Assembly (NCBI GenBank): GCA_036844705.1
Contig: DAIUFH010000002.1
Span: forward strand, 11,106 to 75,105
Reading direction: 5' to 3'
DNA: 64,000 nt
Source: DAIUFH01 sp036844705
GTDB taxonomy: Bacteria; Bacillota; Clostridia; Tissierellales; Tissierellaceae
Shown: one piece after another, positions 7,030 to 16,389 of the stretch
How the letters are laid out: every line of letters starts with the position of its first letter
Position numbering within the stretch: position 1 is the stretch's first letter
Notes under the pieces: model-generated
What the model was told of the DNA's origin: nothing
What the model saw: only the letters and a program-made list of their open reading frames with translations
Databases searched by the model: none
Position numbers and translations under genes: made by a program

Positions 7030-8049
7030 ATGTTACATGTTGGACTATTGTACACAAAAATTGAGACAGGCCATGACATGAATGAATTGAATCCTCATGG
7101 AGCTACACAGATAAATATTACTGTTAAAGCTATAGAAAAGGCTCTGTTAAGTAAAGGTCATAAAGTTACACTGATCTCAGCTTCACCTGATTTAATCCAG
7201 AGAATATCTAGAATCAAAGACCTAGATGTAATTTTCAATGCATGTACTGGTATAACAAATAAAAAACAGCAGGCGAATGTGGTGGCTATGCTTGAGTTAC
7301 AGGATATACCATTTGTCGGTTCGGGGCTTTCTGCTCAAATTTTAGGCTTACACAAGCAAATAAGTAAGAGATTATTTAGAAGTGTGAATATTCCTTCTCC
7401 AAAATTTCAGGTATTCTACACTGGTGATGAAGAAATTGAAGGATGTCTAAGATATCCACTAATCGTTAAACCTGAGCATGAGGGATCAAGTCTTGGTATT
7501 TCAAATGATAGCGTAGTATTCAGCGATATTTTCCTTAGAAATAAAGTCAAAGAAGTCATAGATATATTTGATCAGCCAGCATTAGTAGAGGAATTTGTAA
7601 GAGGTAGAGAGTTTACTGTTGGGGTATTAGGTAATGAAGATCCTGAAGTACTGCCAATACTTGAGATATTGTATAATGATAATAACAAAGATGGCTTAAT
7701 GACTGTTGATATAAAAGCAAAGGATGCAGTTGGAATACAATGTCCAGCTAAAATTGATGAAAATATTGCTGATAAAATAAGATATTATGCAAAAAAGGCT
7801 TATAAAGTTTTAGGATGTAATGAATATGCAAGAATTGATGTGAGAATGGATAAGCATAATATACCTAATTTTATTGAAATAAATACACTTCCAGGTATGC
7901 AGCCAAATTATAGTGATTTCCCAAGAATGGCTAATGTCGGAGGCTATTCATATGAAGATTTAATAGATAAAATGATTAGACTTGCAATTGAAAGAGCTAA
8001 GAATGATATGGACAAGAGGGAGGAATTCTATGTTGGGGCTACCAGTTGA
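7030..8049 (+). CDS. ATP-grasp ligase of the D-alanine-D-alanine ligase family
   Basis: A 339-residue cytosolic protein with the Ddl fold: an N-terminal domain, the ATP-grasp loop EHEGSSLGIS near residue 155, and the Mg-binding end EINTLPGMQPNYSDFPRMA near residues 280-300. Ddl enzymes join two amino acids using ATP. It lies outside any cell-wall cluster and in an operon with a TRAP-type permease, so the substrate may be another amino acid or a small peptide. ATG 7030 was chosen, 7 nt after AGGAGG; ATG 7024 is too close. Its end overlaps the permease start by 20 bp, suggesting translational coupling. Confidence 0.75.
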   Translation: MLHVGLLYTKIETGHDMNELNPHGATQINITVKAIEKALLSKGHKVTLISASPDLIQRISRIKDLDVIFNACTGITNKKQQANVVAMLELQDIPFVGSGLSAQILGLHKQISKRLFRSVNIPSPKFQVFYTGDEEIEGCLRYPLIVKPEHEGSSLGISNDSVVFSDIFLRNKVKEVIDIFDQPALVEEFVRGREFTVGVLGNEDPEVLPILEILYNDNNKDGLMTVDIKAKDAVGIQCPAKIDENIADKIRYYAKKAYKVLGCNEYARIDVRMDKHNIPNFIEINTLPGMQPNYSDFPRMANVGGYSYEDLIDKMIRLAIERAKNDMDKREEFYVGATS

Positions 8050-9400
8050 ATTACTCTATCTAATCGCTTTACTAATAGTGATAATTGTAGTGTTTGTAAT
8101 TTTCAAAAGACCTATTTATGAAGCAATGCTCTTAGGGTTTTTGATTATGATAGTACTATTAGGAAAACTGGATAAATTATTTTATTATTTGATAAAACCA
8201 TCAACAAATACGCTCTTTTATGCTATAGTGGCTTTCTTATCTTTGGCATTTATATTGGGAAAGACAGATGTAGTGTCAAGCATCATTGACTTTATACTCT
8301 CGATTGTGGGAAGGGTTAGAGGTGGAGCAGGTTATGTAGCTCTAATATCTAGTACATTTATGGCAGCTTTATCAGGGACGGGTCCAGGCAATGTTGCTGC
8401 TACTGGAGTATTTACTATACCGGCAATGATAAAAACAAAGTTTCCTAGAGAATTGGCAGCAACTGTAGAGATGTCAGCCAGTTCATTGGGGCCAATGATA
8501 CCACCATCTGGTACGATTCTACTTGCATTTGGGGTTCTTGATTCTATTTTTCCAGGACAATATACTCTTTCGGCGTTCTGGATGGCTGTATGGGGAATTG
8601 GTATATGGTTCATATTACAGAGAGTAGTTACACTTTACCTATTCTGTAGATATTATAAGGTCGAACCTGTTTCAAAGGAAGATATTCCAAGTATGAGGGA
8701 GACCTTTAAGAATGGTTGGAAAGCCATATTAATTCCGTTGATAATTTTTATACCACTTTTCTTCGATTTTAAGTTCAATCAAACTTTTATAACTAATAGA
8801 TTAGGAGTGGAGGGAGCTAAAGCTTTTTCGAACTCTGTAATTTTATTTACTCCTGGTGTTGCAGCTATCTATGCCTTATTAATCGGTCGAAATAAAATAG
8901 ATGGAGGTCTAAACTTATCAAATTTATATAAATTATTTAAAAAGGGAATAAAGGAAATTGTTCCTGTTTCTGCAACTATATATTTTGCATATTGCATATC
9001 AGAGCTTTTCGGAGATGTTAATTTAGGTGGGAACTTAGGAGATTATATTGCTTCATTTAATATGACAAAGCTACAATTAGTATTTTTCTTTCCAATATTT
9101 ACAACCTTTTTAGGAATGTTCTTGCCAGGCTCTTCTCAGGTAGCTATATTCGGAGCAATGATTGTAAGTGGACTTGCGGCAGTCGGTATAAATCCTATCT
9201 TAGCTGCTGCAATTTTACCGGCTATAACAGGTGCATTGGAGGGAATGACACCTCCGTTGGCCTTGGCTATGTATACAGCAATGGGGATAGCTAAATCTAA
9301 AATGAAGGAAACAACTTTATTGGCAATTATTTGGGTAATAGCTCATTTGATTGTTGCTATTGCAATATTGGCACAAATTCTACCGATTCCATTTCTATAA
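8030..9400 (+). CDS. TRAP-type large permease (DctM-like)
   Basis: A 456-residue protein with about 12 membrane segments. The first half has SGTGPGNVAATGVFTIPAMI and MIPPSGTI, and the second half LPGSSQVAIFGA with EGMTPPLALAMY. These paired helix-breaking motifs are characteristic of DctM-type, ion-coupled carboxylate or amino-acid importers. ATG 8030 follows AGGGAGG and lies inside the end of the ATP-grasp gene. No periplasmic-type solute receptor (DctP or TAXI) is encoded nearby, which is unusual for a TRAP system. The small membrane protein downstream may replace the DctQ subunit. Confidence 0.65.
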   Translation: MLGLPVELLYLIALLIVIIVVFVIFKRPIYEAMLLGFLIMIVLLGKLDKLFYYLIKPSTNTLFYAIVAFLSLAFILGKTDVVSSIIDFILSIVGRVRGGAGYVALISSTFMAALSGTGPGNVAATGVFTIPAMIKTKFPRELAATVEMSASSLGPMIPPSGTILLAFGVLDSIFPGQYTLSAFWMAVWGIGIWFILQRVVTLYLFCRYYKVEPVSKEDIPSMRETFKNGWKAILIPLIIFIPLFFDFKFNQTFITNRLGVEGAKAFSNSVILFTPGVAAIYALLIGRNKIDGGLNLSNLYKLFKKGIKEIVPVSATIYFAYCISELFGDVNLGGNLGDYIASFNMTKLQLVFFFPIFTTFLGMFLPGSSQVAIFGAMIVSGLAAVGINPILAAAILPAITGALEGMTPPLALAMYTAMGIAKSKMKETTLLAIIWVIAHLIVAIAILAQILPIPFL

Positions 9401-9414
9401 TAAAGGAGGATATC

Positions 9415-9669
9415 ATGAAAGCAAAAATTTGTAATATATTGAATTCAATTTTTAGTTCACTTTTATTAATAGCAATATTAGGTGGGGGAATTGTTTTTAT
9501 AATGTATGTAATGGCTTTATTGATAGGAGGCGATATGGGAGAAACATTGGCATTAAATGCTAAGAATACTGTAATGCCAATATTCATTAGGGTATCAGCC
9601 ATTGGGATATTAGCTGGGCTTATTTCCTCATATGTTATTGGGCAACATAGTCTATCGATAGACGATTAA
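9415..9669 (+). CDS. Small two-helix membrane protein of the TRAP operon
   Basis: An 84-residue protein with two hydrophobic segments (residues about 12-38 and 55-75) joined by a loop containing GGDMGETLALNAKN. ATG 9415 follows AAAGGAGG by 6 nt. It starts 14 bp after the permease stop and ends at a strong terminator, so it is the last gene of the operon. No family was recognised. Its position suggests an accessory subunit of the permease; DctQ subunits usually have four helices. Confidence 0.6.
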   Translation: MKAKICNILNSIFSSLLLIAILGGGIVFIMYVMALLIGGDMGETLALNAKNTVMPIFIRVSAIGILAGLISSYVIGQHSLSIDD

Positions 9670-9696
9670 AAAACCACGGATAGGCCGTGGTTTTTA
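9668..9696. terminator. Bidirectional terminator
   Basis: AAAAACCACGG-ataggC-CCGTGGTTTTT type stem at 9668-9695, flanked by A-tract and T-tract, between convergent genes. Confidence 0.9.
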
Positions 9697-9698
9697 TA

Positions 9699-10376
9699 TT
9701 AAAGTTCGTATGTTTCTCCTATTTTCATTATCTTTGTTTTACAAGTTTTATTATTTTCTTCAAATTCCTTAGGATCTGCTTTTATTACGGGGAATGTGTC
9801 ATAGTGCATTGGAATAACAAGCTCTGGTTTAATAAATTCTGTAGCTAATACAGCATCATCTATATCCATTGTAAAATTTCCGCCTATAGGCAACATAGCT
9901 ACATCAATATGTTCAAGCTCCAATAATTTCATGTCCATTGTAAGTCCGGTATCTCCTGCATGGTATATTTTCTTATTATTGACTTCGATTACAAAGCCAC
10001 ATGGATTACCACCATCTACTGGTCCGTCTTCAGTGCTTATAGCTGAACCATGTAAGGCGGGAGTAAGCTTAACAGTACCAAAGTCAAATTTATGTCTGCC
10101 ACCGATATGCATGGAGTGTGTCTTTAAACCTTGTTCGTTTAGATAATTAGAAATCTCTGCATTTGTAATTATTAGGGCATCATTTGATTTAGCAAGATCT
10201 ACTGTGTCTCCAAGATGATCTCCGTGACCGTGAGTAACAAAGATATGAGTTAGATTTTTAATTTCGTCTACATTTATATTTGACAATGAATTGCCTGAGA
10301 TAAAGGGGTCTATTATAGCCTTAAAGCTGTCGTCTTCAAATATAAATGCAGAATGTCCGAGATAAGTAATTTTCAT
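9699..10376 (-). CDS. UPF0173-type metal-dependent hydrolase
   Basis: A 225-residue cytosolic metallo-beta-lactamase-fold protein. The HxHxDH metal motif THGHGDHLGD lies near residues 48-57, with HAGDTGLT and PMHYDTFP giving the other ligands. The opening MKITYLGHSAF is typical of the UPF0173/YtkL family, whose physiological substrate is not established. ATG 10376 follows AAAGGAGAG. It stands alone, between the shared terminator and a large repeat block. Confidence 0.88.
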   Translation of the reverse strand: MKITYLGHSAFIFEDDSFKAIIDPFISGNSLSNINVDEIKNLTHIFVTHGHGDHLGDTVDLAKSNDALIITNAEISNYLNEQGLKTHSMHIGGRHKFDFGTVKLTPALHGSAISTEDGPVDGGNPCGFVIEVNNKKIYHAGDTGLTMDMKLLELEHIDVAMLPIGGNFTMDIDDAVLATEFIKPELVIPMHYDTFPVIKADPKEFEENNKTCKTKIMKIGETYEL

Positions 10377-10430
10377 AATGAATCTCTCCTTTCTTCCTTA
10401 TGAATGATTATACCCAAAAATACGAGTTAA

Positions 10431-10694
10431 GAACTAAGAGTTAAACCCGGGATTCTTTGATAGCATACATTATACTGCTAGTCTCAGAATGACATATCTT
10501 TGTCATCCTGAACTGCTTATGAAAGATCAGGGGTTGAGAATGATAAAACCCGAGATTCTTCAGTAGTAAAGCACCTGTTGTCCGTCTCAGGACAACAGAG
10601 GTTTTGGTCATTCTGAACGTTAGTGAAGAATCTCGGGTTTTAGAATTTTAATTATGAATTATGAATTATGAATTGTGAACTGTGAATTGTGAAT
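10431..10694. repeat. Composite heptad/palindrome element with a doubled core
   Basis: In order: AAGAACT/AAGAGTT heptads; ACCCGGGATTCTTT followed by CTCAGAATGAC and GTCATCCTGA; a second core from AAAACCCGAGATTCTTC to GAAGAATCTCGGGTTTT; then ATGAATT and GTGAATT heptads that run to the stop codon of the next gene. This accounts for the whole 329-bp intergenic region. Confidence 0.85.
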
Positions 10695-10705
10695 CGTAAT
10701 TGTAA

Positions 10706-11311
10706 TTACAATTTCAGATTCAATTTATCTGCTAATGTTAAAGTACTTCCCTTAAGTGTTAGCCTTAGGGTGTTCATTGTCATTATGGCCATTTGACCAC
10801 GTGTTATTTCTGCATTGGAGTCAACATCAAGGCCTTGCATAATACCTAATTTTATGGCTAAGTCAGATACTGTATTCCACAATCTTGATTCTTCTTTATA
10901 GCCAAGAACCCTCAGTAGTACAGCCATATATTGTTGAGCTGTAACATTTTTATCAATTCCAAATTTATTGTTGCCTATACCTTTAATCAATCCCTTATTA
11001 ACTGCCCATCCTATATAGGGCTCATAATATGAATAATCATCTGTTATATCTGTAAATTGTGGTCTTAGAAAAAGGGCTTTTGCTTTGGCTTCTTCTCTAT
11101 ATATTCTACTTATCAATACAACCATGTCTTGTCTGTAAAGTTTTTTATCTAACATTAAGTCTCCATCATCATTACCTACTAGAACACCTAAGGCTTCTAA
11201 AGCATTACCAGAGGAGAGAACTAAATCATCTGGTGCAGCATTTGCTATGATTGGTATCATAAAAGACAAAAGCATTGAAATAAGTAAGATTACTACTACA
11301 ACTTTCTTCAA
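10706..11311 (-). CDS. Secreted SLH-domain protein
   Basis: A 201-residue protein with a Sec signal peptide (residues 1-26, ending in ANA-AP) followed by two to three S-layer-homology-type segments; PQFTDITDDYSYYEPYIGWAVNKGLIKGIG is split here as PQFTDITDDYSYYEPY and IGWAVNKGLIKGIG. SLH domains bind pyruvylated secondary wall polymer and anchor proteins to the cell surface. The protein has no other domain, so it may be a wall-binding module or accessory protein. The start is TTG 11311, preceded by AGGAGA at good spacing. It is transcribed away from pyrG. Confidence 0.75.
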   Translation of the reverse strand: MKKVVVVILLISMLLSFMIPIIANAAPDDLVLSSGNALEALGVLVGNDDGDLMLDKKLYRQDMVVLISRIYREEAKAKALFLRPQFTDITDDYSYYEPYIGWAVNKGLIKGIGNNKFGIDKNVTAQQYMAVLLRVLGYKEESRLWNTVSDLAIKLGIMQGLDVDSNAEITRGQMAIMTMNTLRLTLKGSTLTLADKLNLKL

Positions 11312-11397
11312 ACTATCTCTCCTTTCTATAAGCTTTAATAATTTAATTATACTATAAAAACAGTAAATGTAATATTAAATTGATATTACAAATACTT

Positions 11398-11426
11398 TTG
11401 ACATTGAATATTTATTGGTATATTAT
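11398..11426 (+). promoter_or_regulatory. Sigma-A promoter of pyrG
   Basis: TTGACA (11398-11403), 17-bp spacer, TATTAT (11421-11426). The predicted start near 11433 leaves a leader of about 35 nt. Confidence 0.8.
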
Positions 11427-11468
11427 ATTGTAGTTAATGAAAATATAGAAACAGAAGGAGGGATCATT

Positions 11469-13073
11469 TTGTCAACTAAATTTATTTTTGTTACTGGTGG
11501 TGTAGTTTCGTCTTTAGGCAAGGGAATAACGGCAGCTAGCATAGGACGACTTTTAAAAAGTAGGGGGCTTAAGGTTACTATTCAAAAGTTTGATCCTTAT
11601 ATTAATGTAGATCCTGGTTCGTTAAGTCCATATCAGCACGGAGAAGTTTTTGTTACAGATGATGGAGCTGAAACTGATTTAGATCTTGGGCATTATGAAC
11701 GATTTATAGATGTAAATTTAACCAAAAATAACAGTATAACTACTGGAAAGATATATTGGTCAGTACTTAATAAAGAAAGAAGAGGAGATTACGGCGGAAA
11801 AACTGTACAGGTAATCCCACATATTACAAATGAGATTAAAGAAAGATTGGTTAGATCTTCTAAAGAAAGAGATTTAGATGTGATAATAACCGAAATAGGA
11901 GGCACAGTCGGCGATATAGAATCTCTACCATTCTTAGAGGCTATTAGACAGATCAAATATGATGTAGGAAAAGAAAATGTAATGTATATACATGTTACAT
12001 TAGTTCCTTATATTTCAGCTGCAGGAGAATTAAAAACTAAACCTACACAACATAGTGTTAAGGAATTAAGGAGTTTAGGTATTCAACCTGATTTATTAAT
12101 TTGTAGATCGGAAAAACATATAGATGATGATTTAAAAGACAAAATTGCATTGTTTTGTGATTTAGATCCGTCGGAGGTTATAGAAAACTTAGATGTATCT
12201 ACTATATATGAATTACCTCAAATGCTGGAGAATCAGGGTATATCCCAAAAAATTATCGAACATTTAAATTTAAAATGTGGTGAACTCGATTTAGCTGAGT
12301 GGAATGCAATTATTGATAAGGTAAAAAATCCAAAGGGTAAGGTCAAGATTGCCCTGGTTGGGAAATACGTGGAACTCAAGGATGCTTATTTGTCCGTTGC
12401 GGAATCCTTGAGACATGCGGGTATTGCTAATAATGTAGAGGTAGACATAGAATGGGTACATGCTGAAGATTTAGAGCTTGATGATTGTGCATATGCTTTA
12501 AAAGATGTAGATGGGATATTGGTGCCAGGTGGATTTGGACATAGGGGTATTGATGGAAAAATCTGTGCAATAAGATATGCTAGAGAGCATAAAGTACCTT
12601 TCTTAGGTATTTGTCTCGGGATGCAATTGGCTACTGTTGAATATGCAAGGAATGTAATAGGTCTATCTGGTGCGCATAGTGCTGAGGTAGATCCAAAAAC
12701 ACCTTATCCAGTCATAGACATAATGCCGGAGAAGAAGGAGATTGAAAATATTGGAGGAACTTTGAGACTTGGTATTTATCCTTGCAAGATAAAAAATGAT
12801 ACTAAAGCTATGGAAGTATATCATAATGAGATTGTATATGAAAGACATAGACATAGATATGAATTCAACAATGAATTTAGAGATAAAATGGAAGAGGGAG
12901 GCTTTGTAATTTCGGGTACTTCACCAGATGGGAGCCTTGTTGAAATGATCGAAATAAAGGATCATCCTTGGTTTATTGGAGTCCAATTCCATCCCGAATT
13001 TAAATCTAGACCGACAAGAAGTCACCCGTTATTTAAAGAATTTATAGCTGCAAGTATTGCAGGTAGAAAGTAG
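11469..13073 (+). CDS. pyrG: CTP synthase
   Basis: Makes CTP from UTP, ATP and glutamine. The 534-residue protein has the amidoligase domain (residues 1-267, FVTGGVVSSLGKGITAAS P-loop region) and a C-terminal class I glutamine amidotransferase domain with the nucleophile in FLGICLGMQ and the HPE triad end in VQFHPEF. The start is TTG 11469 (MSTKFIFVTGG), 7 nt after GGAGG; this matches the family N-terminus better than the upstream in-frame codons. It has its own strong promoter and no visible terminator before the next SLH gene. Confidence 0.97.
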   Translation: MSTKFIFVTGGVVSSLGKGITAASIGRLLKSRGLKVTIQKFDPYINVDPGSLSPYQHGEVFVTDDGAETDLDLGHYERFIDVNLTKNNSITTGKIYWSVLNKERRGDYGGKTVQVIPHITNEIKERLVRSSKERDLDVIITEIGGTVGDIESLPFLEAIRQIKYDVGKENVMYIHVTLVPYISAAGELKTKPTQHSVKELRSLGIQPDLLICRSEKHIDDDLKDKIALFCDLDPSEVIENLDVSTIYELPQMLENQGISQKIIEHLNLKCGELDLAEWNAIIDKVKNPKGKVKIALVGKYVELKDAYLSVAESLRHAGIANNVEVDIEWVHAEDLELDDCAYALKDVDGILVPGGFGHRGIDGKICAIRYAREHKVPFLGICLGMQLATVEYARNVIGLSGAHSAEVDPKTPYPVIDIMPEKKEIENIGGTLRLGIYPCKIKNDTKAMEVYHNEIVYERHRHRYEFNNEFRDKMEEGGFVISGTSPDGSLVEMIEIKDHPWFIGVQFHPEFKSRPTRSHPLFKEFIAASIAGRK

Positions 13074-13161
13074 TTGTCACCAAAATGTAACAACAAATTA
13101 CCTGATTTTGTTATAGAATATATATAAAAGTATATATAAAATAGACAAAGGGGGGCTAAAT

Positions 13162-15051
13162 ATGAATTTTAGCAAGAAATTTCTAAGGGTCATGTCATTA
13201 GCTTTAATGGTTCTTATCTTAATTCCTGCAATGCCATCTCATGCTGCAACCTTTAGTGATGTAAACAGTAACCACTGGGCTTATAGCTATATCGAAAAAA
13301 TGGCTAAGTTGAAATTTATAACTGGTTATGATGATGGAACATTTAAACCTAAGAGTACTTTAACATATTTGGAAACTATTCAATTGTTGTCCAAGCTATT
13401 AAATATTTCTGATAGTGAAGTTAAAGCCAGTAAGGAGGCCTATGGTAAACTTGTAGCTGATTTAAAGGTAGTATCATGGGCACAGGAAGCTGTAATGAAA
13501 TGTCTTTATAAGGGTGTTATAACTGAAGCTGAACTGAAGTCTGCAGCTTCTAAAGATATGATAAGAGTAGGTACCAACAAGAGAGTTGGCAGACTGGATA
13601 TTAGTATTTACATGGCTAAGGCCATGGGGCTTGAGGAAGAAGCGAATAGCAAGGCTTTTGTATCATTGACATTTAAGGATTTATTATCTATCAAATCAGA
13701 ATATCATAAGCTATTATATGTATTGATTGATGCTGGAGTTTTAAGTGCAAATGGAACAGGTAATGGTTATTTTGAACCTTCTTCTCCATTGCTTAGAGAA
13801 CAAATGGCTAAGATGATGTCAGCAGCATATGATTACTTACAAAAGAATCCACAAGATTCAAAGCCAGTTGAAAATCCTGAATCAGCGGATTTAGTAGTTG
13901 GAAATATAATTAAGATTACAAATCTAGGAGAAAATACGTTTTTAACTGTAAAAGATAAATCCAATAAGGAAGCAGCTTATTTAGTAGATTCAAATACATC
14001 CATTAGATTAGATGGAAAAACTGTTAAAGTAAATAGTCTATATGAAGGACAAGTTATTGAAATAACAATTAAAAAAGGAACAAGTACAGCCGTAAGTATT
14101 GAAGCTGAATCCCATGAAGAAAAGCTAACAGGTACAATTAAGAGTATCTTACCTATATCCAATAAGCTTGAAGTAGAGTATAAAAAAGGCAGTACAACAA
14201 ACACTATCCAGTTAATAGTTGACAATAATTCTGAGATTGAACTAAATGGGAAAGATGCCGATCTTTATGATTTGAAAAAGGGCGATGAAGTTAGTCTTGT
14301 AATTTCAAACAATTTAGTTTTAGAGCTTAAAGCAACAACCCAGTTTGGAGATATAGAGGGAACAATTGTAGATATAGATAGTAAGAAATTTATTACTGTG
14401 GAAAATTCAAAGGGTATTGAAACCGAATATGAAGTAGATGAGGATGTCTCCATTCATAGAAATGGAAGAAAAGCTGACTTTTCAGATTTGAGAGTTGGTG
14501 ACGAAGTAGAGCTAGAGCTTGAATATGGTTTGATTGTTGATATCGATGCTGAAGTTGTAGAGAAGGATATTGAAGGATATATCACTGCGATATCCTCCAG
14601 ATTGAATACTGGGACAGAAATAACTATAAAAAATAGAAAAACAAATAAAGAAGAAACTTATACATTATCCAGAAATGCAACGATAGAAGTCGATGGAGAG
14701 ACAGCTACAACCTTTAGTTTGAACGTAGGCTATTTTGTCGAAGCAGTAGTTGGAAGTGACGAAATCATAGAGATGGAAGCGGATTCTGTAGGTGCTGAGT
14801 CTATGATTAGAGGTAAGATAACTAAGATAAACACCCGAAGAAAAAAAATAGAATTGGATATTCTTAGTTCTGATTTGCCTGGATATACCTATGGAGACAA
14901 TATTGAAATCAAGTTATCTGATGATGTCATTATTACAGAAGGTAGTTATGATGACTGGGATATAGATGATTTGAAAAGGAGAATGACAGTATATATCTTC
15001 GGATACTATGATGGATCTACATTTATGGCAAATGAAATCAATATTAGATAG
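13162..15051 (+). CDS. Surface protein with SLH domains and five beta-rich repeats
   Basis: A 629-residue exported protein. The signal peptide covers residues 1-28 (ending SHA-AT). Three SLH-type segments follow (about 30-225; FSDVNSNHWAYSYIEKMAKL and EPSSPLLREQMAKM). From about residue 240 there are five repeats of roughly 70-75 residues, each with the pattern G-x-I-x3-I, a central V-x-I-x-x-[DN]-G-[KR], and L-x-x-G-x-x-V-E. No catalytic motif is visible. It is probably a wall-anchored structural or polymer-binding protein. ATG 13162 follows AAGGGGGG. It ends at a shared bidirectional terminator. Confidence 0.8.
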   Translation: MNFSKKFLRVMSLALMVLILIPAMPSHAATFSDVNSNHWAYSYIEKMAKLKFITGYDDGTFKPKSTLTYLETIQLLSKLLNISDSEVKASKEAYGKLVADLKVVSWAQEAVMKCLYKGVITEAELKSAASKDMIRVGTNKRVGRLDISIYMAKAMGLEEEANSKAFVSLTFKDLLSIKSEYHKLLYVLIDAGVLSANGTGNGYFEPSSPLLREQMAKMMSAAYDYLQKNPQDSKPVENPESADLVVGNIIKITNLGENTFLTVKDKSNKEAAYLVDSNTSIRLDGKTVKVNSLYEGQVIEITIKKGTSTAVSIEAESHEEKLTGTIKSILPISNKLEVEYKKGSTTNTIQLIVDNNSEIELNGKDADLYDLKKGDEVSLVISNNLVLELKATTQFGDIEGTIVDIDSKKFITVENSKGIETEYEVDEDVSIHRNGRKADFSDLRVGDEVELELEYGLIVDIDAEVVEKDIEGYITAISSRLNTGTEITIKNRKTNKEETYTLSRNATIEVDGETATTFSLNVGYFVEAVVGSDEIIEMEADSVGAESMIRGKITKINTRRKKIELDILSSDLPGYTYGDNIEIKLSDDVIITEGSYDDWDIDDLKRRMTVYIFGYYDGSTFMANEINIR

Positions 15052-15053
15052 GA

Positions 15054-15079
15054 AAATGACCAGGAAGTCCTGGTCATTT
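15054..15079. terminator. Bidirectional terminator
   Basis: AAATGACCAGGA and TCCTGGTCATTT form a nearly continuous palindrome between the SLH gene and the convergent ABC operon. Confidence 0.85.
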
Positions 15080-15084
15080 AAATT

Positions 15085-16389
15085 TTATTCAGTTCTTATA
15101 GCTTCTAGTGCAGAAAGATTCATTGCACGTTTTGCAGGATAATATCCTGAAAGTATACCTATTAATGCCGAGAAGGCCATGGCCGCAAATATTAGCCAGA
15201 TAGGTATGATGGATATCCTTGTATCTGGACCTGTTCCAAAGTAGTCTCCAAAACGACTTCCAAATTTATTTAACAGGAAAGAAAGTAAATAGCTAAATGC
15301 TCCCCCAAATATACCTCCTAAAAGACCGATCAATGCAGATTCAAATAAGAACAATCGCTTAATGTCCTTCATAGATGCCCCTATAACCTTCATAACACCA
15401 ATTTCCTTCGTTCTCTCATATATACTCATTACCATTGTATTAGTTATACCAATAGCCGCTACAATAAGCGATATGGCACCTATTCCTCCAAGAACAGCTT
15501 GGATAACACCTGCTGTTTTTTTCATGGATTCAAGTTGGTCATTTAAACTATAAGCTTCATGTCCCATTGCTATAATTGCATCCTGAACTTCCTTTACGTT
15601 TTTCATGTCATTGACCTTAACATTTATTTGCTGGTATTGAGATTCACTTTGTCTTCCAGGCTGTGGCTTAACATTTTCAGCTTTTTCTTTTTCTTTAATT
15701 AACTTTTGAACTTCCTTGATAGGCATATATATACCGTATCCTGTTTCCCAATCTCCTTCAGCTAGTACTCCAGCTGTTTTGATTTTATATTCCTTATAGT
15801 TTGGAGTCTCCATTCCTGGTTCGTCCCATCCATAGTTTGGATTAAGTGTAAGAGTCATTCTATCCTTCATTAGATCTACTTTTGGCTCTCTCCATACTCT
15901 AGCTTTAGGCTCGTAAAAGTTTTGACTCATATTGCCACCAAATACAACTGTTAATTCATCTGCGTTGTTTAACAGACGACCTTCTGCTATTTCAAATCCA
16001 AATTCCTCCATTACGTCCGGATCAATTCCCTTAATAGGGGCTTGAGCTACATATCTACCATCTATTATTGCGCCATAGGTTTCAATAGTAGGACTTACTG
16101 CAACTACATTATCTAAATTTTTAAATGATTGAACTGCACTATCATCTAGTTTTACCTGATCCTGTTTTGGCATAGAGGGATCTACCCATCTTTGATGTAC
16201 GTTTATGGTAGTTAGACTACCCCATTGTGCAATTTGATCTTCAAAAGCCTGAGATAGACCAAAGCCAAGGCTAAGCATTACGATAATGGAGCTAGCCCCT
16301 ATAACAACACTCAATATTGTTAAAATAGTACGCATTTTCCTTCTCCACAGATTCTTGCTTCCCATTCGGATTAAATCTAAACTATTCAT
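15085..16389 (-). CDS. ABC transporter permease (MacB/FtsX type)
   Basis: A 434-residue protein with a single N-terminal membrane helix (MRTILTILSVVIGASSIIVM), a large extracytoplasmic region (about 45-290) and three C-terminal helices containing ERTKEIGVMKVIGAS. This is the MacB-type mechanotransmission permease architecture, often used for lipoprotein, peptide or antibiotic efflux across the wall. ATG 16389 overlaps the end of the preceding gene by 8 bp (ATGAATAG). It is the last gene of a three-gene operon with an ATPase and a large extracellular protein. Confidence 0.85.
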   Translation of the reverse strand: MNSLDLIRMGSKNLWRRKMRTILTILSVVIGASSIIVMLSLGFGLSQAFEDQIAQWGSLTTINVHQRWVDPSMPKQDQVKLDDSAVQSFKNLDNVVAVSPTIETYGAIIDGRYVAQAPIKGIDPDVMEEFGFEIAEGRLLNNADELTVVFGGNMSQNFYEPKARVWREPKVDLMKDRMTLTLNPNYGWDEPGMETPNYKEYKIKTAGVLAEGDWETGYGIYMPIKEVQKLIKEKEKAENVKPQPGRQSESQYQQINVKVNDMKNVKEVQDAIIAMGHEAYSLNDQLESMKKTAGVIQAVLGGIGAISLIVAAIGITNTMVMSIYERTKEIGVMKVIGASMKDIKRLFLFESALIGLLGGIFGGAFSYLLSFLLNKFGSRFGDYFGTGPDTRISIIPIWLIFAAMAFSALIGILSGYYPAKRAMNLSALEAIRTE

